Position numbers and translations under genes: made by a program. DNA of 64,000 nt, from the NCBI GenBank assembly GCA_040772545.1, contig JAXGXY010000001.1:186001-250000 (forward strand), written 5' to 3'. The notes below the pieces were generated by a model that saw only the letters and a program-made list of their open reading frames with translations, searched no databases and was not told the DNA's origin. This document shows positions 26,214 through 34,644 of the stretch, piece by piece; positions within the stretch are counted from its first letter, which is position 1, and every line of letters begins with the position of its first letter. The stretch is from UBA1431 sp002329665 (lineage in GTDB: Bacteria; Bacillota; Clostridia; Christensenellales; UBA1431).

Positions 26214-28127
26214 ATGTCTGGGCGAATCAGCGACGTTGTTCGCGCCAAACGGGACGTTCGTCCGATGCAGCGTGCCGCGAAACGAATATTGGCCCGGATT
26301 TCCTTGGCCGCCGGCCTTGCCGCAGCGGCGCTGAGCTGTATCCTCTTTTTTATCGCCGGCACGGGTTCCCCGGCGGTATTTGTTTCGGCCGCCTGCGCCG
26401 TCGTGCTGCTTGCCGGCACGGCGGGTTCTTGGTACCTCACGCGTGAGGAAGTGCCGAGGGCGTGCAGGTCCCTTCAGGACCGTCTGATGCAAAAGATTGC
26501 GTCGGACCTCGTCATTCGCCTCGATGTCACCGGTAACCGGGCGGAAGTCACCGGGTCGAATGCGCGGGATTTCGGGTTTCTTAGCGGGCAGTTCGACGAT
26601 GCGCTGGAGCAGCTGTGCGCGAGGGTCTACATAGGCGACCGCAGGCGTTTCGCGAGGCGGCTGACCGAATATATCGAGGGGGACGGCAAGGAGCAGTATA
26701 TCGACGAATTCCGGATGCTGGACGCAAACGGGAGGACGCGCACCCTGCTTGTGCGGGGGAAGCTGGAACCCGACGATAAAGGCCGCGAGGCCTGGTTCGT
26801 GGCCATCGCCGAAGATGTGACCGGCCTGAGGCAGGGCCCGGCAGGCGCGCAGCCCGCGGCGAACATCGACGAGCTGACCAGGCTGCCCAACCGGAGGTGT
26901 TTTGAAGACGACCTGGCCTTCGAACTGGACGGGGGAAGACGTTGCGGCGTCCTGCTGGCAGGCCTGGACGGGTTCAAGCACATCAACAACGTGTACGGTT
27001 ACGATGTCGGCGACATGCTGCTCAGGAGCGTCGCGGGGCGGCTTAGCGCAGTGCTTGGCGATCTGGGGCTGGCGTACAGGTATGCGGGCGATGTGTTCGC
27101 CGTTGTATTCACGGCCCCCTGGGACAACGAAAAGCGGATAAAGGACATCGTGGGCGAAGTTTACAGGCGGGCATGCAATGTGCGCGGCCAGGAAATCTAC
27201 CTGTCGGCTTCCCTGGGTTCGGCATGCTCGCCCCGGGACGGTATCAGCGCGCAGGAGATCATTCACGCCGCCGAACTTGAACTCTTCGAGGCGAAACAGC
27301 GAGGCAGGAACTGCCACATCATGTACCGCGCCCTGCACGACAGTCCTGCCGGGAAACGGCGGATGACGATCGAAAACGGGATGCGCCGCGCGATCGAGAA
27401 CGGCTGCGAAGGGTTCATACTCTGTTACCAGCCGGTGATAGACCTGAAGAGCGGGCGCTTCGTCGGGGCGGAGGCGCTGTTGCGGTTGGTCATGGACGGC
27501 ATCGGCCTGGTGGAACCGGCCGAATTCATACCGCTCGCGGAGTGCGCCGGGCTGATCGTTCCGCTGGGGCAGTGGGTGCTCGAAAAGGCGTGCGGCCAGT
27601 GCCGGGCCTGGCACCAAAGCGGTCATGACGGACTGTACGTTTCGGTGAACGTATCGATCATGCAGATGCTCAGCGGAGACATGGTCGGCACAGTGCGGCG
27701 CGCGCTCCGGGAAACGGGGCTTTCGCCGGAATTCCTCGTGCTGGAGATCACCGAGAACATGTTCATTCAGGATATGGACACGGTGGTCCCGCAGCTCGCC
27801 AGCCTGAGGGAACTCGGCATACGCATCTCGCTGGACGACTTCGGCAAAGGCTATTCGTCGCTGACGCATCTCAAGGACATACCGCTCGACGAAGTGAAGA
27901 TCGACCGCGATTTCATACAGGGCCTTGGCAAACAGGCATACTACGAAGCGTTTATCCGCACCATGGTCACGCTGGCCCACACCATCAACCTGAGCGTTAC
28001 GTCCGAGGGCATCGAAACGCTCGAGCAGCGCAGGAAGGTCGCGGAACTGGGGTCCGATAACGGCCAGGGCTATTTCGTGAGCCCGGCGCTCGAATCCGAA
28101 CGCCTGCTGGCCCTGCTTGTGTCTTAA
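26214..28127 (+). CDS. Membrane-bound GGDEF-EAL protein, probable c-di-GMP phosphodiesterase
   Basis: A 637-residue protein with two N-terminal membrane helices (about 27-50 and 53-75), a PAS-like region (about 90-205), a GGDEF domain (215-370) and an EAL domain (385-637). The cyclase signature is degenerate: AGDVF (about 291-295) replaces GGDEF, so cyclase activity is unlikely. The phosphodiesterase residues are intact: EALLR (420-424), VNVS, LEITEN, DDFGKGYSSL, KIDRDF, SEGIET and QGYF. It probably hydrolyses c-di-GMP, with the GGDEF relic possibly sensing GTP. ATG at 26214 is preferred over GTG at 26205 because GAGGAG then has a proper 8-base gap. Confidence 0.9.
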   Translation: MSGRISDVVRAKRDVRPMQRAAKRILARISLAAGLAAAALSCILFFIAGTGSPAVFVSAACAVVLLAGTAGSWYLTREEVPRACRSLQDRLMQKIASDLVIRLDVTGNRAEVTGSNARDFGFLSGQFDDALEQLCARVYIGDRRRFARRLTEYIEGDGKEQYIDEFRMLDANGRTRTLLVRGKLEPDDKGREAWFVAIAEDVTGLRQGPAGAQPAANIDELTRLPNRRCFEDDLAFELDGGRRCGVLLAGLDGFKHINNVYGYDVGDMLLRSVAGRLSAVLGDLGLAYRYAGDVFAVVFTAPWDNEKRIKDIVGEVYRRACNVRGQEIYLSASLGSACSPRDGISAQEIIHAAELELFEAKQRGRNCHIMYRALHDSPAGKRRMTIENGMRRAIENGCEGFILCYQPVIDLKSGRFVGAEALLRLVMDGIGLVEPAEFIPLAECAGLIVPLGQWVLEKACGQCRAWHQSGHDGLYVSVNVSIMQMLSGDMVGTVRRALRETGLSPEFLVLEITENMFIQDMDTVVPQLASLRELGIRISLDDFGKGYSSLTHLKDIPLDEVKIDRDFIQGLGKQAYYEAFIRTMVTLAHTINLSVTSEGIETLEQRRKVAELGSDNGQGYFVSPALESERLLALLVS

Positions 28128-28195
28128 CGCGGGTCTTCAGAAGACTGCCGACAAATCCTTTTGAGGCCCGGAACCGATGACAGGCCGCGGGGCTG

Positions 28196-28699
28196 TCATC
28201 GGCGGGGCAGATACAAAGCGAGGCTTTCCCAGGCCTTTATTTTTTCTTCGAGGTTGCGGCACTGCCGGGTGGGGATCGGGCTTGTTGAGGGAAGGGTCAG
28301 GTAGACGACGTTTTTTATCCGCTCGAAAAACCGGTCGTAAAGTTTCCTGGCCGTTTGCCCGTTGAAAACGACCGTGCCGATCGTAGGGTGCGCATTCAGG
28401 AAAGCGGGGATGTCGTTGGGACGCACGTTTTTGATGCTGCCGTCCCGGCTGCCTGAGCGCGTGCAACTGCCGGCAACGTCCCACAGCGCGACGCTGTGCC
28501 GCTTGAGCATCACGAGGCGCGCTTCGTATCGCCCGGGGAGCGTCTCGTCCAGGAGGGCTGCCATAACGGGCCAGAAATGATTGCGTTCGTGTCCGTAATA
28601 GCGCTTGCGTTCGAGCGAACGGGTGCTGGGCATCGTCCCGAGGATCAGGATGGCGGGCAGCGGCCCCGCGACCGGGCCGAACGAAGAAATGTATTGCAT
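28196..28699 (-). CDS. DNA-deoxyinosine glycosylase (uracil-DNA glycosylase superfamily)
   Basis: A 167-residue protein related to the Mug/hypoxanthine glycosylase group. The first motif LILGTMPSTRSLE, followed by YYGHERNHFWP and the C-terminal LTLPSTSPIP, match the family that removes deaminated adenine (hypoxanthine) from DNA. The start at 28699 (MQYISSFGPVAG) is favoured because conserved sequence begins there; an ATG 33 bases upstream is possible. A hairpin (28174-28202) overlaps the stop codon. It is the third of three leftward genes with the peptidase and the unknown protein. Confidence 0.82.
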   Translation of the reverse strand: MQYISSFGPVAGPLPAILILGTMPSTRSLERKRYYGHERNHFWPVMAALLDETLPGRYEARLVMLKRHSVALWDVAGSCTRSGSRDGSIKNVRPNDIPAFLNAHPTIGTVVFNGQTARKLYDRFFERIKNVVYLTLPSTSPIPTRQCRNLEEKIKAWESLALYLPRR

Positions 28700-28778
28700 G
28701 AGAATCAACCTGTTCCCGTTGAAAAATTGCATAAAATATGCGACGCATATCGAAAGCGCCGCAGCTTCTATACTTCGT

Positions 28779-29474
28779 TCAGTTCCTTCGCGGGGCGAGC
28801 AGCAGGAAACGAAGGAAGACCACTATCGACATCAGCGTCGACGCGACGTATGTGAAAGCGGCGGCGCGCAGGACTTGCTTCGAGCCGGCCGCCTCCTGCC
28901 CCGTTACGAAATTCCCGGACTCAAGCAGTTTCAGCGCCCGGTGGGAGGCGTTCACCTCGATGGGGAGCGTGACCAGTTGGAACGCGACCGCGAGGGTGAA
29001 GGCCGCGATACCGATATAAACGAGGTTGAGCATGGACAGGACCATGCCGAAGAGGAAGAGCGGCACGGCCAGGGTGGAAACGATGTTCACCAGAGGCGCG
29101 ACAGAGTCGCGGATGCGCAGGGGTATGTACCCTTCGCCGTGCTGCAGCGCGTGCGCGACTTCGTGGGCTGCTACGCCCAGCGCGGCGATGGAATTCGAAT
29201 CGTGCACGGCCTGGGAAAGGCGAAGCGTCTTCGCGCGGGGGTCGTAATGGTCGGTCAGGCGGCCGCCGATGCGTTCGATGGAAATGTTGTCGAGCCCGTG
29301 GCTCTTGAGTATGCTCCGGGCCGTGCTCGCGGCCGACCCCGCCGAGTTCACCGAGATCTTCGCATACTTTTTATATGTCCTGTTCACCGCGTTCTGCGCG
29401 ATAACGCTTATCAGGAGCGCGGGAAGTATCAGCAGCAGATAAAACTGGTCAAAATACAGGAATGGATAGAACAT
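28779..29474 (-). CDS. YugP-type zinc metallopeptidase, membrane protein
   Basis: A 231-residue membrane protein with an N-terminal helix, the zinc-binding motif HEVAH in GVAAHEVAHALQH (about residue 103) and three further hydrophobic helices (about 127-150, 152-170, 205-225). PNASHRAL-like sequence (VNASHRALKLLE) near residue 175 supplies the third ligand region. The YugP family is widespread in Firmicutes but has no firm substrate. The ATG follows GGGGGGAG. Its position next to DNA repair and unknown genes is not informative. Confidence 0.85.
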   Translation of the reverse strand: MFYPFLYFDQFYLLLILPALLISVIAQNAVNRTYKKYAKISVNSAGSAASTARSILKSHGLDNISIERIGGRLTDHYDPRAKTLRLSQAVHDSNSIAALGVAAHEVAHALQHGEGYIPLRIRDSVAPLVNIVSTLAVPLFLFGMVLSMLNLVYIGIAAFTLAVAFQLVTLPIEVNASHRALKLLESGNFVTGQEAAGSKQVLRAAAFTYVASTLMSIVVFLRFLLLAPRRN

Positions 29475-29532
29475 AGTCTCCCCCCTTTCACGAAAAAGGT
29501 AGTCTCATATAACTTTATCATATTCTTCCGGT

Positions 29533-30597
29533 TTACTCAAACCATGAACACTTTTCTTTTATGTTATTTATTAAGTTTTTTTCCGTATTTTCCTGCATGA
29601 CCGCCAGCACCTCGAATTCGAATATGCGGGCGCGCGTTTCCTCGTCCTGGTCCGCCAGCAGCCCCACCAGCGGGCGGTCGTCGTCGGCCTGCAGGGTGTA
29701 CGGGGGAATTGAGAAACCCGAAAAATCCCCGAGGTATTCCTGAAGCACCGAGAAAGGGTAACTCTCCCGCAGCGAAGGGGTGAGATACGTGGCCGCCTCC
29801 TCCTCCAGCTTGAGCTTGACGGCGCCGAGGAACATGCAGACCAGTTCCTGTTCGTTTTCGGGCGGTGTCGGGGCGCCGGTAAAAAACCCGGTTTCACGCC
29901 GGACCTCGAGGGCCCTGTCCAGCGTGATGGACGTTTTGAGCTGGTGCCCGGCCGGGTCCTTCAGGTCGCGCAGGCAAACGAGCAGGGGGGAGTCTTCCGT
30001 TTCGAGGGTACAGGAATCCGCCGTTTCGCAAAAATACAGTTCGGGCTTGTCTTCGAAGCGTATCACGGCGCAGATGCCGGGAGCCTGGTCGTTGTGGACC
30101 AGGAGCAGGTCTGAAGCATCGCACCGGGGTATGAGCCGCAGGCGCCCGTCCGTGCAGTTGTCGCACAGGCGTTCGCCCAGCAGCAGAGCCCCCTGCTCGT
30201 TTTCGATGGCGACGTACAGCGCGTTCTCCCAAAACAGCGTGGCGTTCATACCCCCGTCCCACGGAAGCGTGCAGCTGTCCAGCACCCGGGGGAAAGGGCT
30301 GGACAACACAGGCTGCCGCCAGGGGAGGACGCAGATCTCCCACACGTTTTCCGGCCAGTGCACCACCTGGGCGGCGTTTTTCGGGGACGTGCGAAGGAGG
30401 CCGCCGGAAAAATCGATTCCGAGCGTGACGGGAAAATGGTGTGCGCCCAGCGGGAAAAACTGAAGGCAGTGCTCCCCGTATGCGGGCGCCGGTATGCGCA
30501 CGGCACTCCCGGCGCGCGAGGCGAGGTGGCCGTCCAGATAGAAAAAACCGTCGGCGTCCTCGGCGCTCAGCACCAAGGTGGGAAGTGTTTTCATCAT
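29533..30597 (-). CDS. Conserved-looking hypothetical protein
   Basis: A 354-residue acidic, soluble protein without signal peptide or membrane segment. I do not recognise a domain. It has many beta-prone stretches (for example GSAVRIPAPAYGEHCLQF and ETADSCTLETEDS) and several scattered Cys residues, then a helical C-terminus (ENTEKNLINNIKEKC). ATG at 30597 (MMKTLPTLVL) is chosen with AAAAGGAG about 9 bases upstream; an extension would add 18 residues. GC-rich codon use matches the backbone, so it looks native. It leads a leftward trio with yugP and the glycosylase, divergent from asnS. Confidence 0.6.
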   Translation of the reverse strand: MMKTLPTLVLSAEDADGFFYLDGHLASRAGSAVRIPAPAYGEHCLQFFPLGAHHFPVTLGIDFSGGLLRTSPKNAAQVVHWPENVWEICVLPWRQPVLSSPFPRVLDSCTLPWDGGMNATLFWENALYVAIENEQGALLLGERLCDNCTDGRLRLIPRCDASDLLLVHNDQAPGICAVIRFEDKPELYFCETADSCTLETEDSPLLVCLRDLKDPAGHQLKTSITLDRALEVRRETGFFTGAPTPPENEQELVCMFLGAVKLKLEEEAATYLTPSLRESYPFSVLQEYLGDFSGFSIPPYTLQADDDRPLVGLLADQDEETRARIFEFEVLAVMQENTEKNLINNIKEKCSWFE

Positions 30598-30747
30598 GGG
30601 TCCATGCTCCTTTTCTGTTTTCGGTACAAGATATTCGCAAGACCGCTGCAACAGTACATCCTAGGAGCGGAGCCGGCGCAAAATGTAGCCCTGAAACGCT
30701 GTTCGTGCTATGATACAAACCAGGAAAGAAGAGGAGTTGATATAAAG

Positions 30748-32124
30748 GTGACTCAAACCGTTGCGAGGCTTATGCAAAGCCCTGCGGATTTTTCGGCGAA
30801 AGCCGTGACGCTGCGCGGCTGGGCGCGCACGCTGCGCGCTTCCAGGAACGTCGGGTTCATCGAACTCAACGACGGGAGCTGCATGCAAAACGTGCAGGTC
30901 GTCTTCGACCCAGCGGCGCTTTACGCGAAGCCGACGACCGGCGCCGCAATCGAAGTGAGAGGCGAGGTGCGCCTGACGCCGGATGCGCCGCAGCCGCTGG
31001 AGGTGGCCGCGGACGAGGTGGTCGTCATCGGGGACTGCCCGCCGTCGTATCCGCTGCAGAAAAAACGCCATACCCTCGAATTTCTGCGCACGATGCCCCA
31101 CCTGCGCATGCGCACCAACACGCTGGGGGCGGTGTTCCGGCTGCGCTCGCTGCTGGCGTTCGCCGTGCACCGTTTCTTCATGGAACGCGGGTTCGTACAC
31201 GTCCACACGCCCATACTCACCGCCAGGGACTGCGAGGGCGCCGGCGCGCTGTTCACGGTGACCGCGCTGGAGCCGGATGCGCTTGATGCGGACCGGGCGG
31301 GCGGCTTCGATTTTGAAAAGGATTTCTTCAGGGCGCGCGCGTCGCTGACCGTTTCGGGGCAGCTGGACGCAGAAGCGTTCGCCCTGTGCTATTCGCGCGT
31401 GTACACGTTTGGGCCGACGTTCAGGGCGGAGCGCTCCAACACCGCGCGGCACGCCTCCGAGTTCTGGATGATCGAGCCGGAGATCGCGTTTGCGGACCTT
31501 GACGACGACATGGACCTGGCCGAAGAGATGGTCCGCTGCCTCATAGGGGACGCGTTGGAAAAAGCGCCCGACGAGATGGCGTTTTTCGACCGGTTCATCC
31601 AGGAAGGGCTTATGGAGAGGCTTGGCGGGATACTCGGGTCCGACTTCGTACGGATCACCTACACCCGAGCGATAGAGATCCTTTCAAAGAGCGGGCGAAG
31701 GTTCGAGTACCCCGTGGAATGGGGATGCGACCTGCAGACCGAACACGAAAGGTATCTTACCGAGGAAGTGTTCAACAGGCCGGTGTTCGTTACCGATTTT
31801 CCCAGGGACATCAAGGCTTTTTACATGCGCGCCAATCCCGACGGCCGGACCGTTGCGGCCATGGACCTGCTCGTGCCCGGGGTCGGCGAGATCATCGGGG
31901 GCAGCCAGCGCGAAGAGCGGGAAGACCTGCTCAGCACCCGTATGGCCGAACTGGGGATGGACCCTCAGGCGTATGCGGGATACCTCGACCTTCGCAGGTT
32001 CGGCGGCGCGCCGCACGCGGGCTACGGCCTGGGGTTCGAGCGGATGCTGATGTACGTCACGGGCATGAAGAACATCCGGGACGTGATCCCGTACCCGCGC
32101 ACGCCCGGGTGCATCGACAGCTAG
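30748..32124 (+). CDS. asnS: Asparaginyl-tRNA synthetase
   Basis: The 458-residue class IIb synthetase has an N-terminal OB-fold anticodon-binding domain (TLRGWARTLRASRNVGFIEL) and a catalytic domain with motif 2 FGPTFRAERSNTARHASEF (near 220) and motif 3 GYGLGFERMLMYVTGMKNIRD (near 425; not quoted in full). The NTARH form separates AsnRS from AspRS. GTG at 30748 is used, with GAGGAG 11 bases upstream. Because AsnRS is present, the GatCAB complex at the window's left end is probably needed for Gln-tRNA rather than Asn-tRNA. It has no T-box leader in the 150-base upstream gap. Confidence 0.94.
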   Translation: MTQTVARLMQSPADFSAKAVTLRGWARTLRASRNVGFIELNDGSCMQNVQVVFDPAALYAKPTTGAAIEVRGEVRLTPDAPQPLEVAADEVVVIGDCPPSYPLQKKRHTLEFLRTMPHLRMRTNTLGAVFRLRSLLAFAVHRFFMERGFVHVHTPILTARDCEGAGALFTVTALEPDALDADRAGGFDFEKDFFRARASLTVSGQLDAEAFALCYSRVYTFGPTFRAERSNTARHASEFWMIEPEIAFADLDDDMDLAEEMVRCLIGDALEKAPDEMAFFDRFIQEGLMERLGGILGSDFVRITYTRAIEILSKSGRRFEYPVEWGCDLQTEHERYLTEEVFNRPVFVTDFPRDIKAFYMRANPDGRTVAAMDLLVPGVGEIIGGSQREEREDLLSTRMAELGMDPQAYAGYLDLRRFGGAPHAGYGLGFERMLMYVTGMKNIRDVIPYPRTPGCIDS

Positions 32125-32347
32125 GGTTCCCGGACGCTGACGCGCCCGCGGCTCGCCGGCGATGCAACCCGATCCGGCAGATACGGTCGCAGGGCGCGCA
32201 TGATCCTGTTTATGCAGTCCAACCGGGGTTCAGGCCGGATGTCGAAAGCGCGCGGCAACCCGTGTCACCGGCAAGAAAAACCCGCGACGTAGCACCGCTC
32301 TGTTCTATTACAGAGTGGTTGAACATAAATTCAAGAAGAGAAACAAC

Positions 32348-32380
32348 AAAAGCAAAGGGAAACCTCTTTGCTTTTTTATT
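32348..32380 (+). terminator. Rho-independent terminator in the asnS downstream gap
   Basis: A perfect 10-bp stem AAAAGCAAAG (32348-32357) with CTTTGCTTTT (32366-32375) followed by more T's. The rest of the 333-base gap 32125-32457 holds a short inverted repeat CTCTGT-N6-ACAGAG and a candidate -10 TATAGT (32398-32403) for the next gene, with no evident coding sequence. Confidence 0.85.
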
Positions 32381-32457
32381 TTCGGTACACAATCTGGTAT
32401 AGTTTGGCAGAACCATGTCAATAATAACCACAAAACAATACTCGGGGGGTAAAGCCG

Positions 32458-33390
32458 ATGACCCGTAATACAATAAGTGAAAACCAGATGAAAAAGAGCA
32501 AGCCGCCCGTGCACGCCGGATGGCAGGAGTGGGAAGACGCGCTTCTCTGGGAAGAAGTGTCGCGCGTGAGGAAGGCAGGAAAACCGCTCAAGAGCGTTTT
32601 TGAGGCGGTTTCGCAGGCGACCGGCAGGAAGGCCAACAGCATACGGAACTACTATTACAGCAAGGTGCGTGAACGGAAGGAATCGGGAGACTTCAGCGAT
32701 TCGAGCATGCCGGAAGTCACCGCCTTCGTTCCGTTTCAGGAGCACGAGGTACGCGAGGTGCTCAAACGGGTCCTGTGCGCTCAGGCGCGCGGCCAGTCGG
32801 TGCGCGCGTGCACCCTGGAGATGGGGAAGGGCGACAACAAGGCCATGCTGCGCTACCAGAACAAATACCGCAGCGTGATCCGCAACAGCCCGGAACTGGT
32901 GCAGTCCGTCATGGATGAACTCAGGGCAGAAGGCACGCCGTTCGTCAACCCCTACGAATACTCCTCTTCCCGCGGACGCAAGCGCATGCGCAAGGCGGAA
33001 GGCGTGGCCGAAAGCGCCCTGCGCGCGGCCCAGGACTGGGAAAAAGTGGCGCCGGAAGCCTCCAGGGAATTGTTCGCGGCACTCGGCACGATGGCCGGCG
33101 CCGTGAAAAACGAGGAGAACCAGCGCGTGCAGAACGAGGTCCAGGCGTTGAAGCTCCAGTTGTCCACCCAGCGAAGGCAGTACGAGGACCTGCGCGAGCA
33201 AAACAGCCTGCTCGCTTCCCTCCTGAGGCAACTCATCGACATCAACAAGGATATTATACAGGAGAACCCTGAGAACTTCCGGACCCAGGAACTCCAGAAT
33301 TATATCGAACGGATCCTTTGCGGGATGAAGGAGTTCAGCCAGGCTCCCGCCGAAAAAAAAGACGCGAACGATACGATAGGGATCGTTTAA
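32458..33390 (+). CDS. RsfA-like putative DNA-binding regulator with coiled coil
   Basis: A 310-residue protein. The N-terminal region (about 20-70) has spaced tryptophans and an ETGRK-like helix (WQEWEDALLWEEV, then GRKANSIRNYYYSKV) that looks like a Myb/SANT-type helix-turn-helix, as in the prespore regulator RsfA. A second helical block (about 90-170) precedes a long coiled coil (about 205-265, with QALKLQLSTQRRQYEDLREQ). ATG at 32458 follows GGGGGG. The DNA-binding and sporulation link is by similarity of pattern only. It is flanked by terminators on both sides, so it is monocistronic. Confidence 0.6.
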   Translation: MTRNTISENQMKKSKPPVHAGWQEWEDALLWEEVSRVRKAGKPLKSVFEAVSQATGRKANSIRNYYYSKVRERKESGDFSDSSMPEVTAFVPFQEHEVREVLKRVLCAQARGQSVRACTLEMGKGDNKAMLRYQNKYRSVIRNSPELVQSVMDELRAEGTPFVNPYEYSSSRGRKRMRKAEGVAESALRAAQDWEKVAPEASRELFAALGTMAGAVKNEENQRVQNEVQALKLQLSTQRRQYEDLREQNSLLASLLRQLIDINKDIIQENPENFRTQELQNYIERILCGMKEFSQAPAEKKDANDTIGIV

Positions 33391-33442
33391 GGCATCATAT
33401 AAATACTTATGGGGGGCCTTCGCCCCTGTATTCGAATACATA

Positions 33443-33467
33443 AACGGTGCGCACGCACCGTTTTTTT
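33443..33467 (+). terminator. Rho-independent terminator
   Basis: AACGGTGC (33443-33450) pairs with GCACCGTT (33455-33462) with a 4-nt loop, then a T-run. The remainder of the 405-base gap (33468-33795) is less GC-rich and shows no convincing gene, promoter pair or repeat on either strand. Confidence 0.9.
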
Positions 33468-33795
33468 CGACCCAATTTTTATGTGGAATTAACGCGAAGC
33501 CCTCGAGCCCCCGAAGTGATAGCATGCGATAAAAAGCTGCGACGCGACCGGAGGCAAGCTTCGGGGAGGATATTGTTGCTCGCAAATCGGAAATTGCCGA
33601 AAAGTATTAGCTTGACAACACTAAAACTGTCGGCATTAACAAGGCGAAATAAATTGAATGGATTTTCGCGGCTTCACCGGGCAGGGAACACATTGTCTGT
33701 TCGGTTTGGGTGATATTTCCGGGTGCGATGGCGATCATAACAGGTTACATAGGACCTGACCGTAAATGGTCAAGGGCAATATGCGTCGGTGGGTT

Positions 33796-34590
33796 CTATA
33801 TTCGGAAAAATTCCGGCTTGCCGCTTCTGAACGAAGCCAGATACCTGAACCCGCAGTCCCTGATGCCCTCGACGGCCTCGGTGAAGTACCGCCCCATGTC
33901 CTCGGGCCTGTGCGCGTCCGACCCTACGGTGACGATCTCGCCGCCCAGTTCCCTGAAACGCTTCACGTAGTCGAATCCGGGCACGGGCACGCCGTGCGTC
34001 CTGTACGACGACGTGTTCACCTCGATGCCGTGGCCCGACTCGACGACGAGCCTGAGCAACGCGTCCGAGACGTCCCGAAGGTCGTCGTACGCCATGACTT
34101 TCTTGCCGGAGGGGACGAACCGCGAGGGGTAGCAGATGTGCCCGACGACGCTGTAATCGTCAAACCCGGTCAGGCTGTCGATGAGTTCGAGCAAATAGGC
34201 TCTGTAGACCTCGATGTTGCTCAGGCCGTCGTAAAAATCGGGGAAATACGGGTCCTGGCCGCCTATGTAATGGAGCGACGCGATGACGAAGTCGAATCCG
34301 CAGCCAGCGAGCGCGTCGCGGATCGTGTCCTTCAGGTGCGGCTGGACCCCGACCTCTATCCCCTTTCGCACGTCCGCCTTCGGGAACCGTGCGATCTGTT
34401 CCTCCTGGCGCCGGATGTACGCCTTAGGGTCCAGAGAGCTGCAGAGCCTGGAAAAACGCACGTCGAAGTCCAGATGGTCGGTGAGACAGAAATGGTCCAT
34501 CCCCATGTCGATGGAAGCCTGAATCATCGAGGCCATCGGCGCGATAGAATCGAACGAACTGTCGCAGTGGGTATGATAATCGACGAACAT
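33796..34590 (-). CDS. PHP-domain phosphatase, histidinol-phosphatase (HisJ) type
   Basis: A 264-residue protein of the polymerase-and-histidinol-phosphatase superfamily. Metal ligands are visible in DYHTHCD (4-10), CLTDHLDF (about 36-42), KGIEVGV (about 76-81), ASLHYIGG (about 104) and GSDAHRPED near the C-terminus. The family hydrolyses histidinol phosphate, but relatives act on other small phosphoesters and no his genes are nearby, so the substrate is uncertain. It lies 54 bases after leuS on the same strand and may be read together with it. Confidence 0.85.
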   Translation of the reverse strand: MFVDYHTHCDSSFDSIAPMASMIQASIDMGMDHFCLTDHLDFDVRFSRLCSSLDPKAYIRRQEEQIARFPKADVRKGIEVGVQPHLKDTIRDALAGCGFDFVIASLHYIGGQDPYFPDFYDGLSNIEVYRAYLLELIDSLTGFDDYSVVGHICYPSRFVPSGKKVMAYDDLRDVSDALLRLVVESGHGIEVNTSSYRTHGVPVPGFDYVKRFRELGGEIVTVGSDAHRPEDMGRYFTEAVEGIRDCGFRYLASFRSGKPEFFRI

Positions 34591-34644
34591 AGACTCGCTC
34601 CTGTTTGGGGTTCAAAGCCTGTCTGCCGGCCGTACGGGCGCCGG

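Noticed and set aside
26148..27980. Long open frame (610 codons) on the minus strand opposite the GGDEF-EAL gene
   Set aside because: GC-rich coding DNA commonly leaves long antisense frames; this one is His/Arg/Pro-rich with no domain, and the plus strand has clear motifs. The same holds for 4331-5884 and 40093-41484 on the minus strand.
33447..33713. 88-codon open frame on the plus strand
   Set aside because: It starts inside a terminator, has no RBS and the product shows no domain.
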